Shown here: in pieces, positions 42,501 through 53,384 of the stretch
Numbering within the stretch: position 1 is the first letter of the stretch
Layout of the letters: each line of letters opens with the position of its first letter
Assembly (NCBI GenBank): GCA_035048485.1
Contig: CM068585.1
Span: forward strand, 54,741,910 to 54,805,909
Length of the DNA: 64,000 nt
Source: Pteria penguin
Lineage: Eukaryota; Mollusca; Bivalvia; Pterioida; Pteriidae
Direction of reading: 5' to 3'
Translations under genes and position numbers: made by a program
The notes under the pieces: model-generated
Seen by the model: only the letters and a program-made list of their open reading frames with translations
What the model was told of the DNA's origin: nothing
The model's database searches: none

Positions 42501-45500
42501 GGCTTTAACTCTGTTCTTCATATATTTATATATTTTGAGAATTTCAATCATTCGGCCACGAGCATCACTGAAAAGACATAACTTGTCGAAATGCGCATAT
42601 GGTGCACAAAATTAAAAGGTATATATGTTTTCTATTTATTATGACCACTAGGCCGGTGTCACTGCTGGTGGACTGATAGTCCCCCGAGGGACTAAGGAGT
42701 ATCTCCTTTACGCATAGCTCTGTCCTTAGGTAGATTCTTGGGTTTTCTTTTCGGTCAATTCGCTTTAACTCTGCTTTTCATATTTTTATATATTCACATA
42801 TAAGTCACTGAAGAGACACAACTTCTCGAAATGCGCATATGGTGCACAAAATTTAAAGGTATATATGTTCTATATTTATTAGATAAAAGTCATTCGGTCA
42901 CACTGAGTACTGCAGGTACACAGCTTTAGTGGGTGGTGTTCCTTAGGTAACGAATCATAAGTAGCGTAGCACGTTGCTGACTTACAGTAGTGAAATTATT
43001 AAACTGTACCCTATACAATAAACAGTAACTTATGCATTAAGTAAATGTCGGTCACATTAGCTAATCTATCAAATATACATACTGTTGATTTAATTCTAAA
43101 TAGACACGACAGAATCTAGTACCATTCTCGAAGGATTTTGAGATTTGATTCGATCAACATTTCCACAATTTATAATTCCTTTCTGTGCGCGAACAAATTC
43201 CCGGCTGCTGACAGCACGTTTCTGAACGTAGTAATATGGGAATCTCCGCATTCTCACCATTCTTGAGAAAATGGGGTAAGATGTATGATAGGTTTAAAAT
43301 CTTCTTTGAAATTTTGATTTTGGTGACCGTGAGTGCTAGAAAATATATTATGCCCCCGCTTGGTTCACCAAATTCAAAATGGCGACTGTTTATTTAGAAT
43401 ACCGAAACGAAGCGTGTGTATATAGTGTTATATCTAGACATTTAAGGCGAATTTGTTAACAAGTATATATTTGAGGTGGAAAATAGACATTAAAAAGAAC
43501 ATTTTAAACGTTATATGTATGTCTGGCTTTAAGAATTTCCTCTGACGCGAGCCCCTGTGATAAATTGTATTTAAGTTAATTAAAAACGGTAAAGGATAAT
43601 AGAAATGAAATTCAGTGTGCAGTACTAGGGGCACATTTGATAATAACGTAAAACATTCGAGGTTAATAAACTCATTTTATATTAAATCATCTTTTTACCT
43701 TATATTTTTGCTCTCGATAATGTGACCTCTGATCACTGATGATTTACACAAATGTAATCTAAACTAGTTTTTATGAGTTTGAATTTGTTATCCATTATTA
43801 CATGTATATTAATTGAATGGATGAAACTATAAAGAAATTATAGTAAAACAAATACCAATATTATGTCACTTCTGTACATAAAATTTGAATCGTTCTAGAC
43901 TCAAGAAATGTTATATATCACATAAAAAAACATTAATGTTCCATGTAAGAAAGTTATATAAATGGAAATACTGTGTTCTGGCAATTGAAGCCCATTAAAA
44001 TTATCCAAGTATCACCTTGACGAGAGATCGCTCAGAAATGAAATTTTGAATTGATAAACTGACCTGCTTTACTCATGGCCATCTAGATATTGATAGTTAG
44101 ATAACGGAAATCGTTGGATGTTTGATGTCAAACATAACCGCAACATTTTAAATACTGTTGCTATGACAACATTGCCATTCTCAGAAAATACTACTATATA
44201 TTTAGAATCCTTTGATTAAAGTGTGACAATGTAAAAAAAATATCTAGTTTTAAATCGTTTAAGCCTTTTCTAAAAAGATGTCTTTAAATACTTCTATTTC
44301 TACATATTTATTTGTAAAGAAATTCTTATCTAAAACGGTATCGTTCTCAAAGATAATATTAGTTGGTTTGTCAATAAGTGTACAGATACACTTATTTATA
44401 GATCAGCCGTTTTCTTTTAGACAAAAATATTTTCACGAAACATACATTGTTTAATACTTCAAACTTAAATTATAAATTCCTGATATTGAATTTCATCAAC
44501 CTATTTTTTCAGTGCTTCTGCACTGATCCAAGATATATACCTCCAATGCACAGTGACAAAAGTTTATACATCATCATAAAATAAAGGAGCATCTCTCTCA
44601 TGCACAGCTCTGTCCTTAGATTGGTTCTTTGCCTCTTATTTTAAAGACAATTTGGCAATTAGTTATTTTGCTCTTCTATAAACACTTTTGGATATCCACA
44701 GTTTTGGTTTTATTCATCATTGTAGAGACACATGTGGTCGAAATGTGCATATGGTGCACTAAATTTACAGACATATGTTCTGATATGCATTCATCTGACA
44801 TTTCAGTTGTCTTTTCAGATGTGAGTATATCAGATATAATTTACACTCTACGGAAATCCTGTCATAGATAAATATTACAAATTACAGTAAAAGAATTTCG
44901 TATCATTTTACTTTCAGTTTGTCCCTTGTTTGATATAACTGGTCATCTTAATATTTATGGACAAAACTGTAGTGGAAATGGATGTCCATTGAACGGATAT
45001 ATCACCAATGAATTATACAAATGTAAGTTTGAAATATAAACTAAGGCAAAAAGACACCTTTCTCATTTGTATGAGCAAATTCTCCATGGACATAAATTAG
45101 CACAGAAATAGACATCAAAATGTGTGTTGTATTGTAATTCAAATTTTCAGCTGCATTGGTAATCAATAGAATATTCATTAAGTCGATGTAGCATTCTTTG
45201 CGGAATGATAAATGCCGAACTTGGGGAAAAACACCAAGGTTAACGTTGAGTGTATGCGGTGGTACATGCATGTTGTTACGAAAAAAGGTTTATAACCACT
45301 GCAATGAAAGATGAAGTATGGCAGCATCTCATTATTGGCTTCACAACTAACACAAATGGAAGGCGGAGGGTATCTAACACGTACTTAAAATTAGATTTTT
45401 TACTTAGAACACTTCTTTACAAATAAATACCACATTTTAAAATTGTTTCAGACCCTTCATGTATCAATGGATCTCTGTATCAGAATTTGAGGTGAGCATA

Positions 45501-47864
45501 TACAAGGTACAACACCTTCCTCAGAGTCGGTTTATATGTAAAGCAGAAATCATTTGTAATCAGTCTTTATTTGTGCGAGCAACAGGTACAGTGAGGTGCA
45601 GTCCTAACATAACATTATGTTAACGTCGCGTTAACGTGAAGTTTGCTTTCCTCGTGCGCTCAGGACTGCTGAGCACACGCGTTTGCGTTAACGCAGATTT
45701 CCACGTGAACTTAATTTCCAGACCGCGTGAACGCGCTTGACTGTCGCGTTAACGCGCTTGACTGCCGCATGAACGCGCTTGACAGCCACGTTTGCTTGCT
45801 TACAACTTAAAACTTGTATTAACATGTTCACATAGAAGGATTTGAAGGAGAATCGATATAAACATTGTATATTTAAATATAAAAACTTATTAATGTGTAA
45901 GTAAAATATTTAGAATTAAATAAAACTCTTCCGAGTTAAGGGATGAATTTTAGAAATATTGAAAGCAATTTCCGAACATTGACTTTAGTGAAATTTATTC
46001 TTATTTTAGGGAAAAGATAATAATAATAATAATAATTATAATGAAATAAAAATTAATAAAGATGATAATAACGATGATATTGTATTCATATAATATAGAA
46101 AATAGCTTAATTAAATAAATACATACATAGGAAATACATGTAAATACAAAAATAAATTAGTTATAAATGAATAAACAAATTAGAAATAAATACATAAATA
46201 AACTAATTAGAAAAAATAAATAAATGAAATTAGAAAGTAATCATGCTAGTATAAACTGGCGAAGATTTTTCATAAATACCTTATTGCATGTCTACGCGAT
46301 AATTTCCTTTGTTATATTACATATGAAATCCTTAATGCATGGTGTCATTTTAACATTTCATTAAAGACACGTTTTTATGGCGACACTCGCGGTAATTTAA
46401 TCTGATCCATTTTATTTTCTCCATCCGTACTGCATAGAGAATTACAAATATAGACATGTGAACGTGCGACTGGACCGAGCGCACGCGGGAATAAATCGCG
46501 TTAACGCGAATTCCCTACCGCGTGAACGCGAGGAGCGCACGCGCGTCCGGTCGAGCAGTCCTAGCACGTGTGCTAGAGCAGTCCTCGCGACCGCTTTTTG
46601 CGTTAACGTGTATGTTATGTTAGGACTGCACCCATCTGTATTTTAATTCTTTGCCAGGCATTTGTGTGCTTCATTTAAATAACATTCAAGTTCAACCAGT
46701 CAAGTACGTTGTTCTAGTACGTTGCAAATAAATATCTTCCTTTTAATTGGACATTTTGAGAATTATACAAGTAATCATGCGTTTCAATTTTTGAATAGCC
46801 CAAATGAACTTACAGCGACGGAAAACCTGCTACAGAACATCACTCGGATGTTGTCAACCATAGATTATGATACAACAGTTAGCAATTCGATAGTTATCCA
46901 CACAACACAAGTTGTACAAAACGGTGGGTGTATATACAGATTATGTTTCAGGACATTCGCCAAAAAAGGCCTTAATGTTTCTATGGCACTTGGTAAGTCG
47001 TTATCTGTCAATATATAAAATCTACACTTATGATTCATATAATTGCGAAGAAATACACATACACCATATAAGAAATATATTTAGAACAAAACTTATTTCA
47101 TCAAAAGAAGACTAGAGAAAAGAAAAATCATCACTATCAAGCAAAGCTGGTAGCCCTAGAATTTAGTTTCTCGTTTCGAGCTACATCCTCCAACATCCAG
47201 CACACAGGTTATGTAGTTTCTAAAGCAGTTATAGCGATATGTTTTATTTTAGTGTATTCTACAAACTATGCTCCGGAGGAAATTGATCATGACAAGCTTA
47301 TCACCGTGTCTGTCGTATGTGGTAAGATATCAGATAACTCTAAAGCATTATTGTTTTATTTCCTGTTTTGAATCACGATCCGAAGTGTAATTCCTCTCAG
47401 TATATTTGATTGCTTTCATTTGTTGGTTTTGATTGTATCTATACACAGTTGTTTCATTCATTCATTGCACATTCTTTTTTCTATGAAGGGGTTTCTGTAG
47501 CACTAAATTTACTGATAACCGTATGTCTGATCATCTGTACGACGTGTTGTAAAAGGTTAGTATATAAGATTTTCTGGAATACCCTTAGGAAAAAGATAAT
47601 ACACATTCATGTTCGTTACAGTATATTATTGAAATGTTACATTATAAGTATACAGCCACATTTTCCAAATGCTGAAAGGGTGGGATAAAATTATATAATA
47701 ATTCAAAATAGCAATTGTTATACATATTTACACAGAAAGTGTAAAATGAAGATTTTCGTCTGTATTATACAAACAGAAATGCAAATGACAATGGTGTGTC
47801 AGAACAATTTGAAGAAAATCGGCCAATGACAGCAGTCGAAAGAGAAGAAGATACAGGGTACTGA
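39596..47864 (+). CDS. Eight-cysteine single-pass membrane protein (paralog B)
   Basis: Seven coding exons join in matching phase: 39,596-39,797, 44,918-45,022, 45,452-45,491, 46,799-46,923, 47,253-47,321, 47,489-47,555 and 47,777-47,864, giving 231 aa. The start ATG is chosen because MKRNCLMIIYVGML makes a signal peptide. Residues 23-106 hold eight cysteines: TCP..ELSWKKRESIFLC, VYHC, EFC, FCP, NCSGNGCP and TNELYKYPSC. They align one-to-one with the minus-strand gene at 3.5-12.2 kb, including the split of the domain over three exons with phase-1 introns. A stalk rich in Asn and Thr (LLQNITRMLSTIDYDTT) and VYSTNYAPEE..., one helix at about 181-201 (VALNLLITVCLIICTTCC) and a 29-residue acidic tail ending EREEDTGY follow. 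Function is unknown. A recognition or adhesion receptor is plausible from topology. Intron 1 is 5.1 kb and intron 3 contains a whole DNA transposon. Confidence 0.8.
40252..40548 (+). mobile_element. tRNA-derived SINE with perfect target duplication
   Basis: The head has an A-box TGGCCTAGTGG (40,275-40,285) and a B-box GGTTCGAGCCC (40,317-40,327). The body runs through 'CCGAGACCCCGTGCCGTGGTATGCATGGCAC', and the tail is AATCAATCAATCA. CATCAATATATTG is present intact on both sides (40,252-40,264 and 40,536-40,548), a 13-bp duplication with no mismatch, implying a young insertion into intron 1 of the plus-strand receptor gene. It is the best-preserved copy here. Confidence 0.9.
40815..40862. repeat. 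GTTT microsatellite and poly-T
   Basis: About seven TTTG units followed by a run of about 20 T. Confidence 0.85.
41751..42182 (+). repeat. 144-bp tandem repeat, three copies
   Basis: Units start at 41,751, 41,895 and 42,039 with 'ATATTAGTA..AAATCA.TACAATCTAATATAATAG', then 'GAGTTTGTTGACCATAAGATGGGA.GTACGCATAGCTCAGTCCTTAGATA' and 'TTTCGGTCATTTTGGCTTTAACTCTGTTCTTCATA'. Copies differ at only a few positions, so amplification is recent. The array lies in intron 1 of the plus-strand receptor gene. Confidence 0.9.
42183..42890 (+). repeat. Satellite-like repeat, three partial monomers
   Basis: The core 'GAGCATCACTGAA.AGACATAACTTGTCGAAATGC.CA.ATGGTGCACAAAATTAAAAGGTATATATGTT' plus 'GGCCGGTGTCACTGCTGGTGGA.TGATAGTCC.CGAGGG' occurs at about 42,205, 42,550 and (shortened) 42,795. 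The region joins seamlessly to the 144-bp array through a shared 'TCCTTAGATAGATTCTTTGGTTCACTTTT' phrase. The same unit is inserted in the Gmr1-like integrase and recurs, diverged, at 44,500-44,780. Confidence 0.8.
44500..44785 (+). repeat. Diverged copy of the satellite-like repeat
   Basis: 'TTTTTCAGTGCTTCTGCACTGA', 'GAGCATCTCTCTCATGCACAGCTCTGTCCTTAGATTGGTTCTTTGCCTC' and 'GAGACACATGTGGTCGAAATGTGCATATGGTGCACTAAATTTACAGACATATGTTCTGA' follow the 42-kb monomers. The 80-codon open frame here is chance. Confidence 0.65.
45595..46633. mobile_element. Non-autonomous TIR DNA transposon with subterminal GTTAACGCG arrays
   Basis: Perfect 21-bp terminal inverted repeats begin GGTGCAGTCCTAACATAACA at 45,595 and end with the complement at 46,633. 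Weaker symmetry extends to about 31 bp. Both ends (about 220 bp each) are CpG-rich and packed with GCGTTAACGC/CGTGAACGCG motifs in both orientations, while the roughly 600-bp core is very AT-rich and non-coding. Such subterminal arrays usually bind a transposase. No target duplication was obvious, so superfamily is unassigned. It lies wholly inside intron 3 of the plus-strand receptor gene. Confidence 0.8.
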
Positions 47865-48098
47865 GAAGTAGGTGAATTGGTATTACTGGAAGGACATGGC
47901 CTAGAACAGGAAGAGAAGAGCAAAGAAAGTAATGGATTTGAGGTGCATTTGACCATGAATAATATCGGTTCAGAATGCATCCATGGTAAAGACAATGCGA
48001 AAGATGCTTTAGAAGGAACTTGTAGTAATGAAGATCAAACTTGTAAAGAAAGAATGAAAGGGAACACTGACCGGAACGGTGTGCAAGATAGATGGTGA
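47865..48098 (+). other. Open frame continuing in frame past the TGA of paralog B
   Basis: After the TGA at 47,862 the same frame remains open for 77 codons, reading EVGELVLLEGHGLEQEEKSK and ending NTDRNGVQDRW before the TGA at 48,096. Its composition (acidic and basic, Cys-poor) would suit a cytoplasmic tail. It is either 3' UTR open by chance, a tail lost by a recent nonsense change, or a readthrough extension. Confidence 0.45.
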
Positions 48099-49715
48099 TT
48101 CCTCAATCTACGCAATTATATGATGTTGCAGAGAAAATGCTGAGACTTGAAAATATCGAAACAGTCATAATGCACATATATAATTATGTGATCCTTGTCA
48201 ATCAATATGCTTCATTTTGTATTATAGAATTTTTTCTCCTTGGTTTTGATATTGAAGCCAGGGATGCATCGAAAGAAAATTTCCATGCTGAATATTGTAT
48301 TAGATTTTAATAGAATGAACACCAAAATGTTGTTTTTTTTTATCGTGTATGTTTATGCTTTCATTATACTCATTTTTAATCTGTAATGATTTTCTATTTT
48401 CCCGTGTGTAAATACTTTGTATATTATATTTTATAATAATAGATTTTTTTATTTTTCTTATTTTATGTATTATTCTTGCTTTATAACTTATACTATCCAA
48501 AAATATTAGATTCCTTACTTATCACCTTATCGACTGGACAGATGGAGTGTTTTACATGTAATCCAGAAATGTTAAACTCAGAGAGCATTTGTCTTTGCTT
48601 CCTTCATTTCGAAGACGCCAACGGTATTTAGACTTTGCAAGATATGAACACTGCATTTTGTTATTTATAATGTATAGAAGGGCATCATTGGGGGATTGTT
48701 GAAAATCTCCAGCATGCTTTAGGCACGTTATATATTATATATAGAATAGAAAAAAATTAAAGGTGTTTACTCCATTAATGTTCTGCAAAAAATATATTAT
48801 TTTATCAATATTATGATTTGATAACTATTATCAACTCACATGAACTGAAAACGCAAATGGTCTATTGATACAGTTACCATCCTCTCCATCCGTTTGTCGT
48901 CATTTGTAAACTTCCCGCATTAAAACAAAAATAGGAAATTGATAAATAAAACGTTTTCAGAGCTACTGAAGCGGGGTTTTTTTTGTTTTTAGTTTTTGTC
49001 GGTCAGATTTGTCAAAGGGGTAGACACAGAGTGCATTGTCTTTTACACGGCATCCCTCTTCTTAAAATTTAATTGGTTATTTAAATGACAGTCTCGTACC
49101 TAAAAATATTGTAAATATGCGCAATGATCTTTACTTACATCAAAATAACGTCCATTTCTTAATCTTATTTATTCACAACGCAGGATAAGTGATTTAATTG
49201 TTTTATCCGGTGTCAGATGTGGGATGTCATTTGACCCTCCTCAGGATGCAGTTACAAGCACCCAAACGACAAAGAGAAAAAAAAAGATATATACAAAACA
49301 CTTAGTGAAAAAAGATACAGCCTTCCGCAGATATCGACACCTTTTGTTGTTTGCCACAATAATTAGATGGTCACATCACTCAGTATTGCAAAAAGTAAGT
49401 TTAGGTTATCGACACCATTCCGAAATTATAAATTCCCTTTTTATAAAAATAAAAAATCACAACAATATCAACGGTCGAGAAAAGTCCATTCAACATCATC
49501 AAAGAACTCGAGAGTTGTACCAGGGACATCAAATGCAGAGTTCACAAACAGATATAGTATTCCGTATTTCTTTTTCGGGTAACACAATGTTTTTCCCGTA
49601 TTATTTCGTTATACATTTAACATATCACTAGCTTTCACATAAATCACATCCATTCTTCCTTTTTCAGTATGCATCTTTCCACAGCCACTGCTTATTTCCA
49701 CGTCTGAACCTTCAT
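48099..49715. other. Intergenic, AT-rich
   Basis: Probably begins with the 3' UTR of paralog B. A 135-codon frame at 49,224-49,631 has no recognisable features. Confidence 0.4.
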
Positions 49716-50033
49716 TTACTTAAGATTCAGAATCATCATTACTGATCTCATCAACCGGTTTTGTTTGACTTTTTCCTGGCTTTTCTTTCCAGTTTTTGAG
49801 ATTTTCTCTTTTCTTTCTCTTCCCATTTCTTTTATCCGATTGCCATCTTTTGACTTTTCCCCATTTTTACTTTCATCTTTTTCCCTTTTTTTCTCCCTTA
49901 ACATGGCCAGAGCTTCAGATCCAGAGAGGATTTTTGGTAATTTATTTCCCAATGCAGTCTTTGATTTCTTTTGTTTCGGCCCTGTAACTATAATGAAATT
50001 ATATTCTTCCGAGACTTTATCATCTGTATTCAT
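49716..50033 (-). pseudogene. Pogo/Tigger-like transposase C-terminal fragment
   Basis: The minus-strand frame has 'FIIVTGPKQKKSKTALGNKL', 'LSGSEALAMLREKKREKDES' and then a Lys/Glu-rich tail. The 'GSxAxxMLxEKxRKK' arrangement is typical after the DDE domain of pogo-like transposases, and the catalytic domain is not found upstream. The charged tail alone is weak evidence. Confidence 0.45.
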
Positions 50034-50479
50034 TGCCGCCAGTTGCTACATATTCTAACCTGACTTGAGAATGTTCCCCTATATGTCCCATAGAATTTCA
50101 CCGTGCTTTATTCTCCGATATATTCACGGTCAGAATCGCCACGCCTCTTAAGCAGTCATGAGTTTAAAAGCCCCGCCCCCACCCATCGGTGTTACTGGTT
50201 TTGACAATGTGAATAAAATCAATTTCCATAAAACCGATTTAGGTCATGCTGTTTAGGTTCTCTGAAAATCAATTTATTGATTTTTACGTAACATCCACTT
50301 TCAAGACACAAAACTGTCGTCTGCATCCACTTTCTATACACATAAAGCACATGCACAATGGATAAAGCGGACGACCGTCAACCAAAAGTGGGAAATATTT
50401 TCAAGGCAAACTGAGAAAAATTCAAGATTTTAGAAATCAGAAAACCACTTGGATATAATGAGTACAATCCTTTGTGACC

Positions 50480-51595
50480 GGGCATATCAGTACTTTTTTT
50501 TACTCATCAAGTACTTTTATGACTAGAATCTTCGTCATGTCCTTTGCCGTTGCCTCGAGACTTATCGGAACAATCGTGGACTATTTCAAATAAAGACTTC
50601 ATAAATGATGGTTTGGATGAAATTATAGCATCAATCGATCATGAGAAACCTATCGCAGAAGCATCGTACAAGATCGAGGTTCGATTTACATAGATATTTA
50701 CATAGATATCTAACATCTCCTCCATATTCTAGACCCATAATGAGAGACAAAGTATTCATGACCTCAAACCATGTGCTACATGGGATGGTTAAATAAATGT
50801 AAAGAGAGGGACTTGATAAAATCCAACATAAGCAGTGATTCCAGATGTTGATATCGAAAAATGTTATAGTTCCCGCGTTTTAAGTAATGATAATCCGACA
50901 AGTCTTCAACTTTAATTATGGTTTGAAATTTCGTTGCATTTGGGGAGAAGAGGAAGAGAGGGGCTGTGTGAGCTAACTTAAGATTTGTTTGTAATAAAAC
51001 AGGACGAAACTGGCAATGAATATCTGGAAATGGCTTACAATGATAGCGATATAACACATCATGGTGTTGACTGCAGAGAAAATATGAAAAAAAAACCTAG
51101 AATGTACGCAACAGGCGAGGAACACTGTCCATTAAAATCTTAACAATTTTATATTTCTAAACTTAATCCAAACTGTGGAAAGTTTTTCCAGAGGCCAAAA
51201 CAACCTTTCGACGATAATGGCATTTGGTATGATAATTCGCCAGTTGGCAGAAATAAAATTGGTAATTTTATGAAAATAATATCCGAGAGAGCGAATTTGA
51301 CAACCATATACACCAATCACTGTGTGCGCGCAACCCTGGTAACCAAGTTACATTATGTTGGCGTGGATGAGCATATCTGACCATCGAAATGAAAAAAAAA
51401 GCCTTCAATCGTATGTCCAGGAACCTTCCTCTGCACAACGAAAACAATACAGTAATATCTTATCGTCTTCAACAGTTTCTTGTGAAAAAAAATAGCGATG
51501 TAGTAGTCTCATCGGATTCGAATAGAGAAAGTTTAAACAATAATAAGGATGTCATTACCAAACCAAATGTACTTGTATCACGATCCATATTCTAA
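50480..51595 (+). pseudogene. Crypton-type tyrosine recombinase (DUF3504-like), pseudogene
   Basis: Readable plus-strand blocks in order: 'IPDVDIEKCYSSRVLSNDNP', 'FEISLHLGRRGREG', 'KQDETGNEYLEMAYND', 'PRMYATGEEHCPLKS', 'FFQRPKQPFDDNGIWYDNSP', 'VGRNKIGNFMKIISERANLT' and 'TIYTNHCVRATLVTKLHYVG'. The final block holds the catalytic H-x-x-R of tyrosine recombinases, and the RRG block fits the first catalytic Arg region. Stops and frame changes (near 50,700, 50,920, 51,150 and 51,378) kill it, and the later GH..Y segment is not intact. Cryptons gave rise to the DUF3504 domain of ZMYM/KIAA1958-type host proteins, but nothing here suggests domestication. Confidence 0.7.
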
Positions 51596-51784
51596 AATGC
51601 TAATATAAGTGCTGGTGGAAACATAAATATTGCCATCAATCTGACTCCGTCAACATCGGAAAAATAAACATCGTTACAATGAGTGTTCATTTCTTTCTTT
51701 GCACCGTGCTGCCGTGTTCGTCACAATGCTTTTCGGTAGCAGTATTTGTTGTTTTCATATATGACCTAAATTTATTGTTGTTTG

Positions 51785-52016
51785 ATTGTTCTGCTGTTAC
51801 GGTGAGTGGGAAGGTGGGCCCGTAAACCGGTTAACCACACCATTTGTTTGGCTTTTGTCAAATTAAATGACCGTCCTAAGTCGGTATCGTAATTGCACTA
51901 CAATCAAATATTTTTGTAATGTGATATATGTTCTAGTATATTCTTTATATTCATGGACTGTATAGCTCTATGGTGACTTCTGCCACATAACTGAGCCAGT
52001 AACTCCTCTTTTTTCT
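51785..52016 (+). mobile_element. Penelope-like element 3' tail, solo
   Basis: 'TTCTGCTGTTACGGTGAGTGGGAAGGTGGGCCCGTAAACCGGTTAACCACACCATTTGTTTGGC' through 'GCCACATAACTGAGCCAGTAACTCCTCTTTTTTCTTTG' matches 21,300-21,540 and, from CCACACCATTTG on, 63,799-63,982. No RT sequence precedes it. Confidence 0.75.
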
Positions 52017-52081
52017 TTGAAATAAAATATTAATATTAAAGTACTTATTTTCATACTTGTTTCTACAGTTCATGCCAGAAT

Positions 52082-52238
52082 AGAAATAATGACGTTCTAG
52101 TCATTATCTAATGTCCAGTAACCGCCCCTCGTCGCATTAACCAATCAAATTATCAATTGATAATATACAATTTGATTGACTAATGCGACACAGGGCTGTT
52201 ACTGGACATTAGATAACGACTAGGACGTCATTATTTCT
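52082..52238. mobile_element. Hairpin MITE
   Basis: A 157-bp near-perfect inverted repeat. Arms of about 70 bases start AGAAATAATGACGT and differ at about seven positions. The loop is about 17 bases of AATTATC-type sequence around ATCAATTGAT. The RNA or single strand would fold into one long hairpin. Confidence 0.85.
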
Positions 52239-53384
52239 TAATTGAAGCCGACTAGATTGACCATATTGAGCAAGTTGAGATGTTGAAAATTCTGAAACAT
52301 TTTCATGGCAAAAAGTTACGCATGTTATTTGACTTTAAAGGCTGAGTTTAATAACATTCAGAATATCCATATGTGTAATTAATTGTCAGGGAACACTGGG
52401 CAGAAGGTGTACAGACATTTGACAAGGTTAAAGCGTCGGTAAATGTAAGACAGCCTGTGTAGGTAGTTCCTATCTGCATTTTCTTTGTGTGTGTGAGGGG
52501 GGGGGATCCTAATGTAAACGCGTTTGACCTTTAAAGAAGACTTCCGCGCTGGACTTTGCAGTTTGACAATGATAACTGATTTCGATTTTGCATGCACATT
52601 GAAAACTAATATATAGCTACATGTACGAAGCCACATCGTAGACATTATTGAAATAATGAAAGAAAGGGGAGAAATATAAAACAAAATTAAGGTTACTCAT
52701 AAATGGTGTGAAGTTTTTACAAAATTACTGACACACTAAAGACTTATTTCCTATAAGGGCATTGGAAAGCATAAATTTTCCTGTCTAGTCGTTTTGTTTC
52801 ATTTTTATTTATTTTTCAATATTTTTGTATTTCATTACTTCTATCCTTTCTTAAATATTAAAACTTATCATTCCCCTTCCTGTGTTATTTTTCAACATTG
52901 ATTCTTTTAAAAATGAAACGTTGTATGATATTATTATCTTAGGAAAGAAATCGAAGTTGGAAGAAGAAATACTGACATTTAATATGGACTGACGTATTTC
53001 CCTCATTCAATATTAATCAGTGACGTATGATGATATTTAATGAAAATCAAGCGTGACAAATTAGCAGCCATGATAAAACATTTACTCTTTCGAGTTGAAA
53101 TAAAGACTATTGGCGACTTTATAGCTGAAATAAATCAGTGAGTGTTTCGTCAACTAAATCAACACACTTAGTACATCAAAAGGAATAAGAAAGAGCCGTA
53201 TGTCTTCTTATATAGACAGTAATTAATTTGTACAAACTGTCCATGAATGATGTAAAGTTTTTGTCATGGGAAGGACATAACGTACTCGTAGAATCGTATT
53301 AGTCTACTGACGCCGAAGTGTAATACTTTAAGGAAGTTGCTCAGTAATATATTCTCTAAACTATTGTTTTATCCACATCCAGGA
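52239..53384. other. Intergenic, upstream of the PAN/F-lectin gene
   Basis: No gene is seen. The promoter and 5' UTR of the gene starting at 53,385 should be in the last few hundred bases. Confidence 0.4.

Noticed and set aside
49224..49631. 135-codon plus-strand frame
   Set aside because: No recognised domain, odd composition rich in His, Ile and Lys, no splice or promoter support, and it abuts mobile-element debris.
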